Positions 26,349 through 38,100 of a stretch of 64,000 bases of DNA are shown here, one piece after another; position 1 is the first letter of the stretch; each line of letters opens with the position of its first letter. The stretch comes from Apostichopus japonicus. Its lineage: Eukaryota; Echinodermata; Holothuroidea; Aspidochirotida; Stichopodidae. Both the position numbers and the translations under genes were made by a program. Below the pieces are notes generated by a model. The model was given only the letters and a program-made list of their open reading frames with translations. It searched no databases and was not told the origin of the DNA. Where the stretch lies: NCBI RefSeq assembly GCF_037975245.1, contig NC_092570.1, positions 5,926,001-5,990,000 on the forward strand, read 5' to 3'.

Positions 26349-27119
26349 CATATTTGCAGAAACACATACCTCAAAATAACTGACGTAATACGTCCATCCA
26401 AACGGGACAACTCGTATCATGGGCTCACTTCAATATAGGCTTCAAGAGAGCAGAGGCAGTTGTGTGACTTCCCTGTTCTCCAAATTTGAGTGGTTCTTTT
26501 GCTTTCGACATCCATTTTCATGATTTGGGAAATTCATAGATTGTCAATTAGCAAGGAAAAAATCACCAAACATCATCTTATTTCAAAGTATCTGGCAGTT
26601 TTAAGGGGCAATCAAAGTAGGTAGAGATGGGCAGGGGCAGCGGAAGATGGTCCAATCGGGAGGTGGGGGGGGGGGTAAACTCTAGGGGCATTGGGACATT
26701 TAACTTTTACATGAGAGTTACTTTAAAATATTCTAACAAAAAAAAAGGATCCTCTATGCTTTCTTTTTCCACAAATTCCAGTACTTGAATATTTTTCAAC
26801 AAAACGGCACTCATTTAATAACTCTCCGCACTAATTTTCAAACAACAGGGCACTTTTCAATACTATAATTTTCCTAACAACCAGATTGCAAAAAATGCAT
26901 TGTGGTTTCGATGATGTAACGAGCAGTTTTTTCATGAATCTGACCAAACGTATAGTGAGAGTGTACAACATACTTGATCTTAGTAAGTAATATAGTGAAA
27001 AGCAGTGTGATGTGCAAACAATAAATTTACAATGACACAGGCTGTCCTGAAATGACCATTGTCCTCAACAACAGGCTTCTTGTACTAAATGTGATAGATA
27101 CATCAACATACTAAATATT

Positions 27120-27775
27120 ACATCTGTCCTTGTTGAAATATTGTGTAAAACATGGTTTTCACAATTTGACCCCCGGTGAGTTCAAATGACCATTCACCTC
27201 CGTCCTCATTAGGCTTTTTATACTCAATGTGGTACAATTCCATACCAAATATGCGATCTGTTTAAGCTTCCCTTGCGATATTATATTTAGGAAGGTTTGT
27301 TAGTGTAGAACGACTGGTAAGAGGGAAGTGAAGTAAATGTGTGGCGTTTGTTGACTTCAAATGACCTTTGACCTCCACCAAAGGCAACAATTGGCCCCTT
27401 AAAGTTGATATGGTGCATCTACAAACCAAATATGAGATCTGACCAAGGTTCCCTTCTTGCAATCATGTTTACGAAGTTTTCACTATTTGACTTCTGATGA
27501 CCCCAAATGACCTTTGACCTCCCCCCCCCCCAAAAAATACGCTACTTGTACTCCATGTGGGAACTCTACACACAAAATATAAGATCTGCCCAAGCTTCCC
27601 TTCTTGAGATATATCGTGTTTACAAGGTTTTCACAATTTTGACCCCTGGTGACCCCTGTCTCCCATCAAAAACTATAAGCTTCTTGGACTCAATGTGGTT
27701 CATATACATATTAAATATGAGATCTGCTCAAGCTTATCTTTTTGAGATATCGTGTTAACAAGGTTTCCGCGAAGG
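27120..27775. repeat. Tandem array, about 160-bp unit
   Basis: Four diverging copies with shared words: AAATATGAGATCTG, CAAGCTTCCCTTCTTGAGATA, GTTTTCACAATTTGACCCC and TGACCTTTGACCTCC. Non-coding. Confidence 0.75.
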
Positions 27776-28179
27776 TTAGGATTATCAACGAAACCAATAA
27801 GGCATTTTCCATTAAAGGCAAGTTAAGGTTTGGTGAACTTAGGAGGGAGTGGTGCATTGGATCACCCTGCATGGCTACTTCTGTTTAGCCGTTTATCCTT
27901 TATAGTTTCGTCCAGTATTCTCAATTTGGAACAGGCCTTACCGACACTACTGTATAGATTAACTCTTTTCAGGCGATAAACTGACAGAGAATTCACAAAA
28001 GTGCCATTAGCGTCCTTTATGTATGTCTTAACATTCAAAGAGCTTCCTTGTTTGTTTAGGACAGTGCCATATCTGAAAAAGGTCGCTATAACAGAAATCC
28101 GGATATTTGCATGATAAAGTTTTTATTTATATCTTCATCTAAGATATAATATATATAGTTTTGGGTCCTTGCTTTAGCA

Positions 28180-29860
28180 AAAGGAACCTATGAAGTCAGG
28201 TTTGGGTGTTTGCGTGTGTGCGCGTGTGTATGTGTGTGTGCATCTGCGACACTTGCTTGGGTACACTGTAACTCAACAAGGGAAAGTTGTACTTAACTCA
28301 AACTTGGTATATAGATCCGCCATAGTGAGAAGGTGTGCCCTATTGTTTTTGGTGCCTGTGAAGGTCACCAAAGGTCAGTTAGGGGCCAAAAACCCAAAAT
28401 ATTAAAACTTCAATAACTCCCAGTGGCAATGTGCGACAAGATATTTTGGGACAAGTTGTGAACTGGTTAGGAGAACATTTTCAAGTTTAACGGTCATGTG
28501 ATCCGAGGTCACCAAAGGTCAACTAACGTTGAAAAACAAGTATTTTTGCGATAACTTGAGAACGAATTGTCCGTTAAGGTTGGGCGTTGCTTCAATGTAA
28601 TCCAATTGTTGACCCGCATCTATGTGACCTTTGACCTCAATTTGACCTCCGGTGACCTTTACGTGTTTTGGGGATTTTTACAGCGTTGTTGCTATTTTCA
28701 GATGTCAAAGGTACCTTCTGATCAAAAATGTCAATAGGTTGACCCCGTGTGACCTTTGTGTGCGAAGTTATATGGGGTCAAAGTTCTTTCGGTAAGAGTT
28801 AGGATGGCTGTACAGACTTGTCGTTTTGTTTTTTGGAATCAGAAGATCAAACTACATCTGAAACCAAGGTCAAAAGGTCAAAGGTCACATTAGAAAAAAT
28901 ATGCATATTTTGAGAGAAAACGAGCACCTTTGAAAGGTACCACATGTTAGAGGTACCTTCTGATCATAAATGTCAATGGGTTGACCCCCGTGTGACCTTC
29001 GTGTGCGAAGGTATACAAGGTCAAAGCTAATTTTCAGACATTTAATGCAATAACTCCCAGTTCCAATGTGTGACACGATTGATATTTTTGGACAAGTTGC
29101 AAATGGTATAGGGGAACATTTTCAAACTTAACGGTCATGTGATCGGAGGTCACCAAAGGTCAATTAATGTTAAAAAACTAGTATATTGGGGGAAGAAAAT
29201 GGGCAAAGAAAAAAATGTTTGAATTTTTATAGTTTGATGCTATATTTACGTCCCACCTATCAAAAATGTCAATAAGTTGACCCAAGGTGACCTTTGTGGG
29301 TTCAGTTATATGAGGTCAAGGTTAATCTTCAGACATTTAGTGCAATAACTTCCAGTGTCAAGGTGTGACACAGTTGATATTTTGGGACAAGTTGCAAATG
29401 GTATAGGAAACTTAACGGTCATGTGATCTGAGGTCACCAAAGGTCAATTAATGATAAAAAACTAGCATTTTTGCGATAACTTGAGAGCGAATTGTCCGTT
29501 AGGGTTGGAAGTTGCTTCAATGTAATTCAATTGTCGACCCGCATCTGGGTGACCCTTGACCTCAACTTGACCTCTGTGACCTTTAAGTGTTTTGGGGATT
29601 TTTACAGTTTCGATGCTATTTTCAGATGTCAAAGGTACCCTCTGATCATAAATGTCAATGGGTTGACCCCCGTGTGACCTTAAGTTCGTGTGTGAAGTTA
29701 TGCAAGTTCAAAGTTAAGGTTTAGATATATAATGCAATTAACTCCCAGTGCCAAGGTCTGACACGATTGATATTTTGGGACAAGTTGTGAATGGGGTGGT
29801 GGAACATTTTCAAACTTAACGGTCATGTGATCTGAGGTCACCAATGTTATCATATCTGTT
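28180..29860. repeat. Tandem/compound satellite rich in AGGTCA half-sites
   Basis: Three to four imperfect copies of a complex unit (about 330-620 bp). Each carries TTAACGGTCATGTGATC, GAGGTCACCAAAGGTCAA, GCGATAACTTGAGA, TGACCTTTGACCTCAA and AGATGTCAAAGGTACC. The copies begin near 28400, 29030, 29340 and 29720. No coding frame persists. Confidence 0.75.
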
Positions 29861-30749
29861 GCCCCGCTTGTAAGTGACCTTATATTTCTTACATTTTCGA
29901 CGCCATATTCAGATCTCAAAAGTGCCTTCCGATCAAAACTCTGATCAGAATTTGTGATCACAAAAGTGTTGGCTATAGTGCTGGTTACTTTATGTAGGAC
30001 CACAATTACTTGGACTATTTGAGCCCAATCTTGCTATGATAATATTATGTGTATTGTCATATACCCCTACGCAAGGAACCACAGTGCCCTAAGGCTCTTG
30101 TTAAGTTTTAGAGTCATATTTTTAACCCTTCCTTTAACCCAGTTTCCAAAGTACTTTCCTAGAAGTTCACACTATAGCAAGGCACTAAAGAGTGTTTTTG
30201 ATCTATACTGGCAATAAAATGTTTCAGTGAGGAAAAGCCTTTGAGAATGATGGCAGTGAAACGCTTGCTAAGGGTTTGAACAAAAGTGACAAGTTTTTCC
30301 TTCACTTTTTGGCATAACTTAGTGATCTCTCTTTTACAGGGGAGGGGCAGGGCTGGGGAGGATGGATTGAGTTGAGAATAGGATCCCCAATAATTATCAT
30401 GGGTTGGTACAGTGCATATCTTAAAGCAAATGCTCATTGCTACTTTTAGTTAATCAATGTTCCTGTTTTTGGTAAGTTTGTGGGGGGGGGGGGGGGCTGA
30501 GGGTGGGGGGGGGGGACCTTGGGCTGAGGAGGTGGAGCATACCATGGGCCCGTACTATTCAGTCTAGTCAAATACCAAATACAACTCAAAACTTGACATA
30601 AACGATCTTGTTACGGGCACCTAAGTAATCTCAATAATTTGTATGATTTTTGCAACAAGTAGTTGTATTATAAATCAAGATTACAGAATATTATAAATTA
30701 ATCTAAGAATCATAGTATAGAAATGCCTGGTATGTGTGCATATCTGGTG

Positions 30750-31697
30750 TGTGTAGAATATTTGGAAAAGTTGAGAAGCTTCTAGAAGAGTTAGAACATT
30801 TGAGAACAATTTAGATCATCTCAACACAGTGCACATTGGAACATGCTAGAATATTGGAGTGCTGCCAAGGGGACATCCCCTGTGCTATTTTTAGAACACT
30901 AGGTGAGGATTTCCTGGAAAGGTGAAGTGACCTTTTGGATTGGTTGAACTGAGCTGTAGCTACTGTAAGATGCTTCTAGAATGGATGGACATTGCAAGAT
31001 CTTTTGGACTTGTGGAAATGCTATATAAGCACCTGATACTTGGAGATCAAAAAGTTTTAACCATCTTGGCTCCAGGAGTTTTAAGTGAATTCTACAATTC
31101 CATTGTGAGTAAATACTCACTTAGTTTGACAGTAAAGTTATAGCTGTCTTTATATTAGTGGATTTGTCACAAGTTTACCGGCTTCGTAGTCGTCCATCAT
31201 TGTGTAGCCGTCTTCGGTTCTGTGCCAGTCAGCACTACTTATTGTGGCCTCTGAGTTACCCAAGGACAGGAATCCAAGGATAAACAAGCTGAAAGCGCAA
31301 CTTGGACATTCATTAGTAGTCGACCTCCGAAGTGGAAGTCATCAAGTTGGGAGCTGGATTTCTTCAATATTGGACATTCGTCCGCCGACAAGTTTCGCCA
31401 TTAATTGTATGCTGGAATAATCGCCAGGACTTTTTGTCACTGGACTTATGCTGCAGCTCGCGTAGCGGCACACACCAGGTCGTGCAAATTATAGTGTAAC
31501 TTATTAAATCTGTTTTAGTGTAAACTGCTTAGATATTGATAAATGATCTTTGTTTGATTTTAATTACCTTGAACACACAATTAAATAAATACTTATTGTT
31601 ATATTTAAAGTTAAATTTTACAGTGTATTGTTTAGTCATTTGAGTTGTGAACCCAAGGAGAGGTGTATTCTGGCCTTGATTGAGTTGATCGTAACAA
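30750..31697 (+). mobile_element. Possible solo LTR
   Basis: A block starting TGTGTAGAATATTTGGAAAA and ending GATCGTAACA, with a TATA-like TATATAAG at about 31021 and AATAAA at about 31582. It has the layout of a Gypsy-type LTR, but I saw no clear target duplication or internal region. Tentative. Confidence 0.3.
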
Positions 31698-31753
31698 TCC
31701 ACAAACTGGAAAATAAGGAGACAAGTCAGTTATTTTCTTTATCCAATGAATAC

Positions 31754-31759
31754 TTTATT
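31754..31759 (-). promoter_or_regulatory. Poly(A) signal AATAAA of the VWD/FReD gene
   Basis: AATAAA on the minus strand about 158 nt past the stop codon at 31917. The intervening sequence is non-coding and looks like a 3' UTR. Confidence 0.6.
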
Positions 31760-31916
31760 CGGTTCAATATTTCATAACGAATTAAGTCTGTAATGTTTAG
31801 AAATAAAAAGTGTGTAACATCTTACTTCAATTATTAAAAAAAGTCTATTAGATAATGAACAGATCGACAGAGCGAGACAATCTGGTCAAGATTTTGGAGT
31901 CTCTTCGAGCCATGTT

Positions 31917-32134
31917 TCAAGGACTGCTTGGTCGTATCTTCATCTGGGAGCTCTTGATATAGAACGGACTGAAGTAGAATTGATCTCTATCCTCACCGTT
32001 GAGATTAGCATAAAAGCAATTATCATACCACCAGCCTCCGGAACCGATCACGGCGCAGTTACCATCAGGCCTGTTATCATTGTCGTTGTCACGGGTCGAA
32101 AATGGCATGCCATTGTGTCTATTTAAAGCATCAA
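31917..32134 (-). CDS. Fibrinogen domain, last exon and stop
   Basis: 218 nt ending in [17 protein letters not shown] holds the calcium-site aspartates; [20 protein letters not shown] holds the last disulphide pair; MKIRP ends the domain. It follows a 10.3-kb intron, and the phase agrees with the previous exon. Confidence 0.95.
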
Positions 32135-35100
32135 CTGTAATGATAAGAGAAAAAAGTAAGAAAAAAAAAAGAAGAAGATTGACAATCAACAATTATAATA
32201 TCTCTAAAATTGTTTTGTTAGACAGCAATATCACAAGTTTAATTACATCTGCTTTTAAACAATATTTAAATATAATTTAATTGATTATATATACCAAACA
32301 ATACCGGGCTGCACTTAAAGGGTGTGAAGACTCGCGCACAAGAAAACGTCTGATGCTGGTAATCTGACCTAATTTTGAATGAGGTGTAATAGTGGTGTTA
32401 GACACCACCGTCGATCCCAGAAAATACACACACAGCTTGCTACTCTCGGTAATTAGACACTAATGTACAGTCAATACATACAGCTACGGTCAATACCCAC
32501 AACACAGTGTACATAGCAGCGATTGACATGATCAGCAGAGAGTTGCTATGGAACTCCCTGATCTGAGGTCCAGATAAAAGATACAAGGTATCACGTTTCA
32601 TTACTGCCTCCATTTTGTGGTTGCCGGACAACTACCCCCCGGACATGTACCCCGGACTCATACCCCCGAGGACGAATACCTCCGAGGACAACTACCCTCG
32701 AGGAAAAGTATCCCCAGACAATTACCCCCGGTCAAGTACCTCCTTGACAATTACCCCCGAGGGCAATTACCCCCACCCTGGCAATTACCTCCGGGAAAAC
32801 TCCACCCGCCAAATACACCGGTGCAGATACCTAACCAAGTTACTACCCGAATTAACCAGAATACGCCCAGTCCCACCCCCCCCCCCCCGAGCCTGTGAAC
32901 CAAGCGGTCCTTTAGCTGGTGAACCCCGTAGTACGAAAATATATATCCATATGTGAAATGAATACGGCTCATTACTATTCATAAGGGGCAGGGCTTAAAC
33001 ACTTTTTAATAAAAATTAACTTTTAATAAGGCAAACTCAGAATTGGTAGGTGGGATCATACTCGGACTTAGATGGTAGATTCCACATAGTGAATTAATGA
33101 ACCCTATTTATTTTGTTGAATCTCATACATATTAATAAGTAGGCGGGGCTCAGAGTGAATTCCTTTAAATATAGGTATTTGTGTTACCAGTAATATTGGT
33201 AAGAGACCTTGTAGGCACCCTTATCAAAAGTTGAATATTTTGCTGTAATGTCTTGGCAAAGAACCTTAGATGTTGTCATTTCTTTTTTATGTTACTTGAC
33301 CATTATAATTTTGCCGCTTTCGATAATTTAGAACTCAGAATTCTGGCTGACAATTTTTACATTTAATTTTCAGTTTCAACATCAACAAATTGTTAAAATA
33401 TTATTCAGTAATCCAAAACGTTTAAGAGCATGGGCTAATGGACGTTCAAACATTTAGTAGTTCAAAACTCGGTGTTGTTTTTCTTCCACGTTGACTTATA
33501 TGAATAAAACGCTTGTAAAAAGCAAAAGCAAATTGTTCCGACAACCTCCTTACATTTGTCGTTAGTTGTACTCCCCCCCCCCACCTTCCCCTCTCTCTCT
33601 CAGACCGACTGCATGGTCAAGTGGTTAGAGCATCCAACTTGCAGCCGGTAAATTAGGGGTTCGACTCCTGGCCGGGTCATACCAAAATGGAACCTACAGC
33701 TATTGTGCTTGGTGCTCAAGCAATGGAGTAGGAAAACAAGCCAGTGCCACAACTGAAAAAAAGGCCGTGGCCGGTGTGACAGTACAGAGTGTCCCCCTGT
33801 AAAAAGTGTCCGCGGAGACACTTTGTACCAGCATATTTAGTCCGGTCGGACATTATCTGCTGAAAATTGTGTCCCCACCTCACAGCAAATATAGTCCCGC
33901 CGGACGAAATGTCCTGGTACAGAATGTCCCTAAATACTTCATAGCATATTTTGTCCCGCATAAATTTTAGGCATTTCGACATTCAAAGGGCAATTAAGTT
34001 CATTATATCAATAATTAAAACAGATGCATACATAGTTAGATGTTACAGGAAATAAATGAGACGTTTTGCGTTGCTGCAAAACAAAAAATAGATGGGAAAA
34101 AAGAAAAGAAAAAGTAATAAGTCTTACATCTGTAAAAGATGTTAATCATATTTTTGTTGTAATTGCTGCTATTTAATACTCCGTATATATGTTGCATGTT
34201 GTATTCGGCCACTAAATTGCGTTCATAGTCATCTCTACAGAGGGAGAGATCGCATAAACCTTACTTCCTCCCCAACGGAGGGCGGTTACGGGATAGGGCA
34301 AAAAATGATAATTGCAGAGGTAAAAGATTACGAACTTAAAGGAATTAAAAGTTTCATTGTAGCCGTATTTCCCCAACACTCAGTGGGTAAGATTTGACAA
34401 TTCTGGTAACTGTATTTCATAGGTCTACGAGAGTTGCCTAGCCAATTCGAAATTTCATTCGTGCATTAAGCTCATTATTGGACGGGAACCGAAGGATTTT
34501 TCAAGTTACATCTTAAACGAAATCGGCAATGCTGTATACAACACTCAGGCCCATACACATAATTTTTAGTGCAAGGATGGGGGGGGGGGGGGAGGAGTTG
34601 GGATGGTATGTTATCGATTTGTGTCCTGGGGAAGGGTCTTCTTAAATCCGTGACCTATCTGTGATGAGTTCCAAAATATTTTTGTTTGCTAACAACAACC
34701 CTGAAGTAGCTGGAAGATACTTCTCTGGCCTTGAAAATATCATCACTGCCCCAACCCTCTCCGTACGGGCCTGACACCTATTTTTTGACTTTCATTACTA
34801 CTTCATTGTTTCATTTTTTACACTTCCTTATTTTTGTCACTCAATCGTTGAGTCAAGGTTTTCTCCCTCTAAACAAGGTGGAGGGCCATTCCCCCACCCC
34901 CTGCCACCTAAGGCCCGTTGTGATGGCCACGCGTGAAGCAAATTTTCATTTGTATAGACAAATGGCATTCCAGGCAATTCCAGTGATAAAGGTCCGTTGT
35001 TTCTTATTATGAATGTTTCTTAATGGACAAAAGTGGTTCAAATTAGAAAAGATATTTTAGAACGATATCCTCTTCAAAGAAGCTGCAAACATACAGGAAA

Positions 35101-38100
35101 CAAAACAAAGCCAAAGAAGGGAAAGAATAAAGCAAATAAGACAGAGCAGGATGCAATATGCTAGATTTGTTTCTCATCATGTTTCACACACTTTAAATAT
35201 GTCATTCTTGTAAAGAAAGTTTGTTCAAAGAATGTTAATATAGTAAAATTCAAAACATGAAATTGGATGATAGTCATGCACAAACACAATATTCCGAATC
35301 TTTATCAGACTGGGCAAAGAGTGATAAATGATTATACATGGGATCAGGGAGATAGGAGCCGGGGGGGGGGGGCACTGTCTGTACATGCTATTTTTAACAT
35401 GGCATCCCATATCTTTTTGTAGCACGGTTAACAATAAACAATCTCAATAAATAGTATTGATAACATACTAACACATCATATATATTTAAGTGATATGGCC
35501 GGTGTGTATCGGTTTAAAGCATAACAAGTGGTGGTTGTGGAATGAGAAAATGTCCCTCTGATGTTGTGTGCCCACCCCCACTTCCTGCCCCCTGCATGGA
35601 GAAACTTAACTGGAATGGTGACTCTTTTTTGTAGCTCTGATTAAACTAAAGATAATCCATGCTTTCTAGAGCATCCTTCAAGCAGGGAGGTATTGCTTAA
35701 TTAGAATGATATACTACTGTCACTCTTCTTCAAACAATATGTACTTGAAACTCTCATAATCCACATGAAGAACATCCTCTTTGGAGTTTGGTAAAGACCT
35801 CAATAAAACCATGCAGAAGTTTCCCTATTAGAATTCCCCCCTTGAACTGCTTTCCACAAACAGTAGGATTACCTATATAATGCTTTAATGTGCAACATGA
35901 TACCGTCAAAAGTTTAATCTTGATTGTAAATTACAAATAAAATAGCTGATTCTCATGTATCCAACGGGTTTTTCGTAAAGACTTACACAGAACTCCATAA
36001 CAGCAAAAGTTACAACAGGAAGGAGAATATGTTCGGTTATATGTTTTGCCACGAGAACTTATCTTGAACACAATTTCCAGAACCAAGAAACACGCCTTCT
36101 TATTTGTTATTTCATGAAGTAATGAGGTGATAAAGAATTTCGAGCGCCACATCCCTTCAACTTGAACTGCAAATATATGGATATCCACCGAACGACTGGC
36201 AGTGAAAAGTCAATGGCCTGTCTTTGCTTATTCGTTTACCAGCCAACGAAATTTCTCTGGTGATATGTTAGAGTGAAAGACAAGATTATTGTCGGTAACA
36301 AGTTAACTGCTAAGAAAATCGTCTAGACATGTCTTCTGTAACTTCATACGTACTCCCTCCATTGGTGGGTGGTCGGAGAGGAGATATCAGTACAACTAAA
36401 TCTGTGCAAAATAATAGTTGAAAGCAATATTATGAGTAGTGAATGACACACTGTAAGTCATATATAAAATAAATTATCATCTTGAGAGGTTTATGTGTAA
36501 GCTCCACTACAAAGATAATTAACATTCACCATATTGGTTAAGTGTAGACTGTATAGTGTACAGCTGAACTATGCTTAGGCATTGAGTTTAATTGGATGAT
36601 CTTTTATTGTGACACCTACATGTTTATGGGATTACTGGCTCCATTTTTTTTTATTGGAGATTGCATGTCATAATTTTGGCGCTATATTGTACAGCTCACT
36701 ACCAAACCTGAAAAGTTTTAACCACATGAGCCAATACAACATTTGTGACATATTAATTAATTTAATATCAGACATTTATTTAATTAGAGTAAGCTAGGAT
36801 ACAACAGAAGTTTGATGCCTTTTGGTGCTCTATTGATGAATGTGAGCATGGTATGACTGTTTAATGCCGATCAAACATTAACTGTCCTAAATCAGGATCC
36901 ATGGGGGTTCAAAGCAACCTCTGTATGACCCAAATGCAAAAAACATATAATGCTAGCTAACCATTATTATAGTAAAATGTACTATTATACATCATTTTGC
37001 ATCAAGAGACCTAAACATTGCCTTATTTTGCCAAAGAAAAAGGGGTCCCTCTGCCAGGTTTCAGGAAATATCCCCCCCCCCCCACCACACACACAAACAC
37101 ATTTAGCAATTTTCCACAACGTACCTAACAGAGAAATGGTACCAAAACTCAGTTGATATATTATTTTTTTTTTGCTATGCAGTTAGGCCAGAATGTGGCC
37201 TAAAGGTATGCTGTATTGGCCCTAAATATGCCAAATGTTCACTATGGCCATTTTTTTTAAGTATGTTTATTTCACTGGGAAAATTTACCTCACTGGGACA
37301 TTCAATCAGCTTGTGTCATCATTTAGAATGTCTGAGCATAATTTAAAGGGTTATTACCCCCAGGAAAGTAATTTTTGAAAACTTCTAGCAATTAAAGTGG
37401 CCAAAATATAGGGCCAATACACACTACCTTTTGACATCCAGTTGAACATACATTGATACATCAACGTTGATAGTTTTCCAATAGAATCAAGACATAGTCT
37501 GTTGTCAGGTTTATCTCTGCCAAGATGAACACCTTCAAAGAGATAAGAAAATTCATGATCAAGGAGATATCATGTTTTTTTGCCCCCTCTCCCCCCCCCC
37601 CCAAAAAAAAACACACAAATATATGGAATGCAGAATTGGTAGTTCTAGCTAAAGTGCCTTAAAATTGAATTACAACTCTATATCGGTGTTTGAAATGGAA
37701 TATTTCCCATTATTGTATATATTGCATGGCCACTATTGGGGTCTATAGATATTTAAGAAGTTTTTTTCTGCAGTGAGGGTTGGCATGTAGAGAATATGCC
37801 ACACCTAAAACTACTACTACTATCAGGCCTTCAATATCTGTTCTTACCAACCAAAATTAATGAACGTGCATTTGTTACGTACAGTATTAGTGCCACTTTA
37901 CCCTAGAAGTAGGCTAGGCTATATGCTATAGTCCATTAATTGCATTTTATAGTGTCCCATGAATGCAAACCAGACTATCTCTGTAAGCTTTAGTGATCTG
38001 TTGTTATCTTTTATGATAGGCAGGGCGATACAAGATGGAAATTTATAATATTTTTTTCACAAAAATTTGTTATGACAATTGGGTAAACAAAACGAAAAGA

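Noticed and set aside
32615-32956. Pro-rich frames on the plus strand
   Set aside because: They are translations of the left terminal minisatellite of the 9.46-kb element.
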